Shown: one piece after another, positions 43,686-43,895 of the stretch
How the letters are laid out: the number at the start of each line of letters is the position of its first letter
Numbering within the stretch: position 1 is the first letter of the stretch
Assembly: GCF_029866045.1 (NCBI RefSeq)
Contig: NZ_JARXAB010000110.1
Location: 1 to 43,895, forward strand
Origin: Ramlibacter sp.
GTDB lineage: Bacteria > Pseudomonadota > Gammaproteobacteria > Burkholderiales > Burkholderiaceae_C
DNA: 43,895 bases
Direction of reading: 5' to 3'
Program-made: the position numbers and the translations under genes
The notes under the pieces: model-generated
What the model saw: the letters and a program-made list of their open reading frames with translations, nothing else
Told to the model about the DNA's origin: nothing
Database searches by the model: none

Positions 43686-43895
43686 ATGGCGCCAGACATG
43701 CCGCTCAAGGCACCCAGCCTGCGCCGTCGTATGGCCTGCTGGCTTTACGAGGGCATGTTGCTTTTCGCGGTCGTTTTTATTGCAGGCTGGCTCTTTAGCA
43801 CGCTGGGGCAGATGCGTGATGCCATGGACGCACGCCGCCCCCTCCTTCAGGCTTTTCTGTTCGTCGTCTTCGGCATCTACTTCGCCTGGTTCTGG
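43686..43895 (+). CDS. RDD family membrane protein (cut by the window end)
   Basis: Seventy residues of an open frame reach the window edge without a stop. ATG 43686 is chosen; GTG 43677 and ATG 43698 are also in frame. The visible part has LRRRMACWLYEGMLLFAVVF, a first membrane helix with the Arg and acidic residues expected of an RDD protein (usual RDD motif altered to Arg-Arg-Met), and a second helix QAFLFVVFGIYFAWFW. It follows the DUF3106 gene by 14 nt. Homologous clusters I recall in Comamonadaceae have an RDD gene at this position. The family call is likely but rests on a fragment. Confidence 0.75.
   Translation, partial: MAPDMPLKAPSLRRRMACWLYEGMLLFAVVFIAGWLFSTLGQMRDAMDARRPLLQAFLFVVFGIYFAWFW

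Overview
The window is GC-rich, densely coded DNA from a beta-proteobacterium, most likely Burkholderiales and probably Comamonadaceae. Pointers are two Bug-type (TctC-like) periplasmic binding proteins, the cysI-DUF934-cysH-cysD-cysN sulfate cluster with an APS-type reductase, a paired aat/bpt N-degron module, and the ilvBNC-pssA-leuA block beside an ECF sigma/DUF3619/DUF3106/RDD cluster. The family assignment is inference; no rRNA is present.

Region 1 (1-4734, +): a fatty/aromatic acyl-CoA module with a crotonase-fold protein that lacks both classical catalytic glutamates, a Crp/Fnr regulator, an APH-type phosphotransferase beside an acyl-CoA dehydrogenase (the pairing seen in ACAD10/11 and in levulinate catabolism), and a glutathione S-transferase. 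An MFS exporter (-), a small unknown protein and a GAF-PAS hybrid histidine kinase follow up to 9034.

Region 2 (9127-17626): the most unusual part. A tandem-duplicated HxlR regulator (-), each half ending in an H-X2-C-X9-C-X2-C putative metal site, is divergent from a translationally coupled six-gene operon. The operon encodes an altered thiolase, a carotenoid/stilbene-cleaving oxygenase, an alpha/beta hydrolase, a Bug solute receptor, a nitronate-monooxygenase-like flavoprotein and an aryl/acyl-CoA ligase. It looks like an uptake-to-CoA catabolic route for an alkene-bridged or apocarotenoid-like substrate; the substrate is unknown.

Region 3 (17719-20098): tRNA-Arg(TCT) and tRNA-Pro(TGG) (-), then a second Bug receptor with a D-2-hydroxyacid dehydrogenase. 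Region 4 (20187-28671): yggX, an MnmC-like FAD oxidoreductase, the overlapping assimilatory sulfate operon, then a 7Fe ferredoxin and a ferredoxin-NADP reductase that could supply its electrons. tRNA-Asn(GTT) with a strong terminator follows.

Region 5 (28948-34100): a radical SAM protein with CX4CX2C spacing (-), divergent from a Sfp-type phosphopantetheinyl transferase coupled to aat and bpt; then an IclR regulator. Region 6 (34219-41602, all -): a D,D-peptidase with 18-nt coding repeats, leuA preceded by a leucine-rich leader peptide and terminator (an apparent attenuator), pssA, and ilvC-ilvN-ilvB with a strong intrinsic terminator after ilvC. Region 7 (41820-end, +): an ECF sigma factor, DUF3619, DUF3106 and an RDD membrane protein cut by the window edge. 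No insertion sequence, integrase, CRISPR array or phage gene was seen.
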